From the NCBI GenBank assembly GCA_964635545.1, contig CAZWOA010000060.1, positions 1-20,344 of the forward strand: a stretch of 20,344 bases of DNA, written 5' to 3'. The notes under the pieces are model-generated. The model worked only from the letters and a program-made list of their open reading frames with translations. It searched no databases and was not told the origin of the DNA. This stretch comes from JAGPIS01 sp964635545. Lineage in GTDB: Bacteria; Bacteroidota; Bacteroidia; Bacteroidales; Marinilabiliaceae. Both the position numbers and the translations under genes were made by a program. Below, one piece after another: positions 17,301 through 20,344 of this stretch; positions within the stretch are counted from its first letter, which is position 1; every line of letters begins with the position of its first letter.

Positions 17301-18806
17301 GCCCAGCTGATTTTCGACCTGAAGAATGTTAATCCAAAGGCAAGGATAAGCGTGAAGCTTGTGGCCGAGAGTGGCATTGGAACAATCGCCGCAGGAATAG
17401 TGAAAGCCAAAGCCGATGCCATAACCGTAAGCGGTTGCGAGGGTGGAACAGGCGCAAGCCCGATGAGTTCCATACGCCACACCGGTATCTCTTCGGAGAT
17501 AGGTCTTGCAGAGGTTCAGCAGACGCTAGTTCTTAACGGATTACGGTCGCGCGTAGCCCTTCAGGTTGACGGACAGATAAAAACAGGACGCGATATTGTA
17601 ATTCAGGCACTGCTTGGAGCCGAGGAGTTTGGATTTGCTACCAGCGCACTCATTGTGCTTGGCTGTGTGATGATGCGTAAATGCCACCTAAACACATGTC
17701 CGGTGGGTGTGGCAACTCAGAATAAAGAGCTGCGCAGCCGATTTACCGGTGATGCCGACTATCTGGTTAATTTCTTTACTTTTCTTGCAGAAGAGGTGAG
17801 AGAGATAATTGCAGAGATGGGCTTTGAATCGCTCGACGACATTGTGGGGCGCACCGACCTTCTGGTTGTGAAGCCCGATTCGGGAGTCTCTAAAATCGAC
17901 AAAGCCGATTTTTCCAAAATCCTTGCCGGAGCACGCTTTGCAGGCAAAGAGCCTTTACGCCAGTTTACAACTCAGGAGATGTATCCCGATTCGGAGTTGA
18001 ACATAAAGCTCAACACTGCATACAATGTAGGAGCAAAAACAGTTAATCTTGAAATAACGAATACCGACCGTGCCGTGGGTGCCACTCTATCTGGCAATAT
18101 AGCACTCAAATATGGAGATGACGGGTTGCCACACGATAGCTTTACCGTTTCATTCAGCGGATCTGCCGGACAGAGCTTCGGAGCATTCCTTGCCAAAGGC
18201 GTTACTTTTATTCTGAAAGGCGAGGCCAACGACTACTTGGGCAAGGGTCTGTCGGGAGGTAAAATATTTGTATCTCCGGCCGAAGGATCAACCTACGAAG
18301 CATCGAGAAACGTAATAGCGGGCAATACTCTAATGTATGGAGCCACATCGGGCGAGGTCTATATCAACGGACGTGTAGGTGAACGTTTCTGCGTGCGTAA
18401 TAGCGGTGCGATAGCCGTGGTTGAAGGAGCAGGAGAACACTGTTGCGAATACATGACAGGCGGACGCGTGCTGGTGATGGGATATACCGGACGAAATTTT
18501 GGTGCTGGTATGAGCGGAGGAATTGCCTACGTGTGGAATGCCGACGGTAATTTCGATTCGAGATGCAATATGGATATGCTGGAGCTATCGCTCATAGATA
18601 ATAAGGCCGACCGCGACGAACTAATGTCGATGATATCGAATCATTATCGATACACAGGCAGTAAAGTTGCAAAGGCTGTGGTTGATGACGAATCATTGCT
18701 TGCCAACTTCATCAAGGTAACACCCATAGAGTATAAAAAAGTGCTTCACGAGGAGCAGATGCGAGTGTTAGAACAACGAATTTCTAAAGTTCAACAAGAT
18801 TATTGA
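14346..18806 (+). CDS. gltB: Glutamate synthase, large (alpha) subunit
   Basis: GltB transfers the glutamine amide to 2-oxoglutarate to give glutamate. The product is 1486 residues from ATG 14346, which overlaps the glnN stop as ATGA. A GTG at 14307 inside glnN is not needed, and a Met three codons later is an alternative. Domains in order: a class II glutaminase with Cys27 in HDACGVG, exposed after removal of a short propeptide as in the family; a central domain; and the FMN and 2-oxoglutarate synthase domain (about 850-1200) with GGKSNTGEGGEDPERF and AKPGEGGQLPG. The 3Fe-4S ligands are Cys1107, Cys1113 and Cys1118 (C-x5-C-x4-C). The C-terminal GXGXG beta-helix follows (about 1230-1440). It works with GltD, encoded three bases downstream, so electrons should come from NAD(P)H and not only from ferredoxin. 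Confidence 0.97.
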   Translation: MKIMKHHTNQPEVGQYLYNPEYEHDACGVGLLLNIHGKKSHRIIDDGLKILENMIHRGAEGADSATGDGAGIMIQIPHEFILLQGIAVPEKETYGTGLVFLPKDEHTHDDIIKAIGESAKAEGLSLIAVRDVPTDNSMLGHGAITAEPAIKQIFITEEEPSELTLDVRLYRTRRRIEKELGNVYVVSLNTKNMIYKGMLSSAQLRGYFPDLQNPAITSGIALVHSRFSTNTFPSWALAQPFRLLGHNGEINTIRGNRRWSEARESVLQSPLLGDESVINPVVQRGMSDSASLDNVLEFFTMAGMSLPHALAMLVPQSFNDKNPISQELKSFYEYHSILMEPWDGPATLLFSDGRYAGGMLDRNGLRPARYTLTSDGTMIIASEAGVLPVDASTVVEKGRLQPGKILLIDTHTGTIYRDKELKDALAAEFPYSEWLLRNRIHLEEITSGRKASVEVSNVDVMIKAFGYFDEEINRIVTSMAQSGAEPTASMGNDTPVSLFSDKPQLMFNYFRQQFAQVTNPPIDPIREELVMSLEGYIGAIDKNLLSPSDELCKMVHIKQPILTNRDLDILRHIDYKGFRTLTINAVFPIADGAAGVTAAIQRLCSEAEAAVDEHFNYVIISDRKVDENHAAVPSVMAVSAVHNHLISKRKRTQTALIVETGDAREVMHFALLLGYGASAVNPYMAFAIINKLVKDRALLLDYTTAEKNYIKSVGKGLLKVISKMGISTLGSYRAAQLFESVGLSHKIIDSYFAGTTSSVGGVDIDDITTDILRFHSAAFKGEDLGDLGQYSYRNEGEQHAWNPDTIAKLQIATRLGSYEKFKEYTAIVDGKPHPIFLRDRLDYIRNPKDVSRVEPAESIMRRFVTGAMSFGSISKEAHEALAVAMNRIGGKSNTGEGGEDPERFSTSARSAIKQVASGRFGVTASYLVNADEIQIKIAQGAKPGEGGQLPGFKVDEVIAKTRHSLPGISLTSPPPHHDIYSIEDLAQLIFDLKNVNPKARISVKLVAESGIGTIAAGIVKAKADAITVSGCEGGTGASPMSSIRHTGISSEIGLAEVQQTLVLNGLRSRVALQVDGQIKTGRDIVIQALLGAEEFGFATSALIVLGCVMMRKCHLNTCPVGVATQNKELRSRFTGDADYLVNFFTFLAEEVREIIAEMGFESLDDIVGRTDLLVVKPDSGVSKIDKADFSKILAGARFAGKEPLRQFTTQEMYPDSELNIKLNTAYNVGAKTVNLEITNTDRAVGATLSGNIALKYGDDGLPHDSFTVSFSGSAGQSFGAFLAKGVTFILKGEANDYLGKGLSGGKIFVSPAEGSTYEASRNVIAGNTLMYGATSGEVYINGRVGERFCVRNSGAIAVVEGAGEHCCEYMTGGRVLVMGYTGRNFGAGMSGGIAYVWNADGNFDSRCNMDMLELSLIDNKADRDELMSMISNHYRYTGSKVAKAVVDDESLLANFIKVTPIEYKKVLHEEQMRVLEQRISKVQQDY

Positions 18807-18809
18807 GGC

Positions 18810-20183
18810 ATGGGAAATTATAAAGGTTTTTTAGAGATAGCACGCAAAGAAGCAGGGTATCGTCCGTTGCACGAGCGAGTAATAGATTTTGGCGAGGTTG
18901 AACAGACTTTATGCGAGAAGGATAGGATTGAACAAGCATCAAGATGTATGGATTGCGGAGTTCCGTTTTGCCACTCTAGCTGCCCGCTGGGCAACCGTCC
19001 GCCCGAATGGCAAGATCTAGTGTATAGTGGCGAGTGGCAGAAGGCTTACGACAATCTTCAGCAAACGGACGACTTCCCCGAATTTACAGGTAGAGTATGT
19101 CCTGCACCATGCGAAAAGGGCTGTGTGCTCAATATCAACGGTGAGCCTATCACCATCCGCGAAAATGAAGTGGCGATAATTGAAAAAGCCTTTTCCGAAG
19201 GTTACGTAAAGCCCTTCAAGCCGGCAAAGAAGATAAACAAGAAGGTTGCCGTAATAGGATCGGGACCGGCAGGACTTGCCTGTGCCAACCAACTGAGCCA
19301 AAAGGGATATTCGGTAACGGTATTTGAGGCCGACGAGACTCCCGGCGGTTTGCTTCGTCTGGGTATCCCCGACTTCAAACTCAACAAGAAGATTATCGAC
19401 CGACGCATAGATATTATGGTGGAACAGGGCGTTAAGTTTGTGTGCAACACTTACTTAACAGCCATTACCGAAGGCTTTGATGCTGTGTGTATCGCCATAG
19501 GCTCGGGAGTTCCACGCGACTTACAGGCACCCGGACGTGAGCTTAAAGGCATACATTTTGCCCTCGACTTTCTGAAAAATCAGAACAGAGCCGTTGCAGC
19601 CCGCTGGGTGGTTGACGATAACGATCCTCTGTCGGCAAAGGGCAAAAATGTGCTTGTGATTGGCGGTGGCGACACCGGATCCGACTGCGTAGGTACATCC
19701 ATTCGCCAAGGGGCGGCATCTGTTACCCAGATAGAGATTATGCCAAAACCTCCAATCGGCAAAAATCCTGATACGCCATGGCCCTACTATCCCAATATTT
19801 TGAAAATTTCGTCGTCACACGAGGAAGGTTGCGAACGTCGTTGGTCGCTTGCCACCGAACGTTTCATCGGTGAGAATGGTTACGTAAGCGGAGTGGAGGT
19901 AAAATCGTCTCTCACAGGAGAAACCGAGATACTGAAAGCCGACCTTGTGCTGTTGGCAATGGGTTTTGTGCATCCGCTACAAGCCGGGTTGGTAGAAAAT
20001 CTTAACCTCACGGTTGATGCCCGCAAGAATATAAAAAGCGATTTCTCAGGAAATACCTCCACTGAAAAGATATTTGTGGCAGGAGATGCTACTCTTGGCG
20101 CCAGCTTGGTTGTTAAAGCCATTGCATCGGGGCGCAGGGCTGCCCGCTCAATAGACCGGTTCCTGTCAAAACCCGAATGTTAA
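18810..20183 (+). CDS. gltD: Glutamate synthase, small (beta) subunit
   Basis: GltD oxidises NAD(P)H and passes electrons through FAD and iron-sulfur clusters to GltB. The 457-residue protein is the expected length. Its N-terminal cysteine-rich domain has Cys46, 49, 54 and 58 and then Cys97, 101 and 105, consistent with two 4Fe-4S sites. An FAD Rossmann motif GSGPAG lies at 150-155. A second Rossmann motif for the nicotinamide nucleotide, GGGDTG, is at 285-290, and the FAD-closing AGDATLGASLVVKAI is near the C-terminus. It starts three bases after the gltB stop and is the last gene of the unit, followed by a strong terminator. Related subunits occur in other flavoprotein complexes (for example NfnB or PreT), but position next to gltB settles the identity. 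Confidence 0.96.
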   Translation: MGNYKGFLEIARKEAGYRPLHERVIDFGEVEQTLCEKDRIEQASRCMDCGVPFCHSSCPLGNRPPEWQDLVYSGEWQKAYDNLQQTDDFPEFTGRVCPAPCEKGCVLNINGEPITIRENEVAIIEKAFSEGYVKPFKPAKKINKKVAVIGSGPAGLACANQLSQKGYSVTVFEADETPGGLLRLGIPDFKLNKKIIDRRIDIMVEQGVKFVCNTYLTAITEGFDAVCIAIGSGVPRDLQAPGRELKGIHFALDFLKNQNRAVAARWVVDDNDPLSAKGKNVLVIGGGDTGSDCVGTSIRQGAASVTQIEIMPKPPIGKNPDTPWPYYPNILKISSSHEEGCERRWSLATERFIGENGYVSGVEVKSSLTGETEILKADLVLLAMGFVHPLQAGLVENLNLTVDARKNIKSDFSGNTSTEKIFVAGDATLGASLVVKAIASGRRAARSIDRFLSKPEC

Positions 20184-20225
20184 CATTAAAACCAATGTAA
20201 AGAGTGTCTTTATTTTTTGTTGGTG

Positions 20226-20269
20226 AAAAGCGAGGCTGTGCGTAATTCTATGCACAGCCTCGTGCTTTT
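20226..20269 (+). terminator. Strong rho-independent terminator after gltD
   Basis: CGAGGCTGTGC (20231-20241) pairs perfectly with GCACAGCCTCG (20252-20262) around a 10-base loop. AAAAG (20226-20230) can pair further with CTTTT (20265-20269) across a 2-base bulge, so the structure has A-tract and T-tract flanks and could act in both directions. It ends the dapF-to-gltD unit. The remaining 75 bases to the window edge hold no gene I can support. Confidence 0.9.
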
Positions 20270-20344
20270 GGGTCTTTGAAAATCTAATTCCCCGCCAAAA
20301 GAATTTTTTATTGACATTTTTCACTACTTTAGAACTTCATTTAC

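Noticed and set aside
20311..20332. Promoter-like TTGACA and TACTTTAG at the right edge
   Set aside because: The spacing fits neither the sigma70 nor the Bacteroides pattern, the -7 match is imperfect, and no gene follows within the window.
1..20344. CRISPR arrays, insertion sequences, rRNA genes
   Set aside because: No regularly spaced repeats, transposase frames, terminal inverted repeats or rRNA-like stretches were seen.

Overview
The window reads as a chromosomal segment of a member of the Bacteroidota, probably Bacteroidales. This is inferred from the gene families and signals present: a type III glutamine synthetase, the LL-diaminopimelate aminotransferase (DapL) route to meso-diaminopimelate, a DapF with an MCGNASRC active-site loop, and several exact matches to the Bacteroides-type -7 promoter element TAnnTTTG. 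Species cannot be assigned from the sequence alone.

Left edge (1-914): a small AT-rich accessory patch. It holds the 3' end of a probable type IIG restriction/DNA-methyltransferase gene that runs off the window, a short membrane-anchored protein gene interrupted in frame by one TAG, and a nested hairpin. Base composition (about 20-25% GC in places) differs clearly from the rest (about 45-55%), which suggests acquired DNA.

Minus-strand unit (915-3240): glmS followed 10 bases later by an Lrp/AsnC-family regulator. A 268-base divergent intergenic region with back-to-back -7 elements separates it from the plus-strand genes.

Plus-strand unit 1 (3509-8544): carA, carB (overlapping by 13 bases) and an ammonia-dependent nadE, closed by a rho-independent-type terminator.

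Plus-strand unit 2 (8705-20183): a divergent DapL paralogue with its own promoter and strong Shine-Dalgarno sequence, then dapF, canonical dapL, glutamine synthetase III, gltB and gltD, packed with 4-base ATGA overlaps or gaps of 3-11 bases. A strong terminator follows gltD.

How the genes fit together: GSIII and GltBD form the GS-GOGAT ammonia-assimilation cycle. GlmS, CarA and GltB consume glutamine amide nitrogen, NadE consumes ammonia, and DapL uses glutamate as amino donor to make LL-DAP, which DapF epimerises for peptidoglycan and lysine. The Lrp-type regulator is a plausible nitrogen/amino-acid sensor for some of this, but that is inference.

The most unusual item is the first DapL-like gene (8705-9937). 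It is full length and collinear with the canonical copy and keeps the Schiff-base lysine, but it has lost the PLP-phosphate arginine (now His) and several substrate-pocket residues. It looks like a retained duplicate with a new specificity or a non-aminotransferase role.
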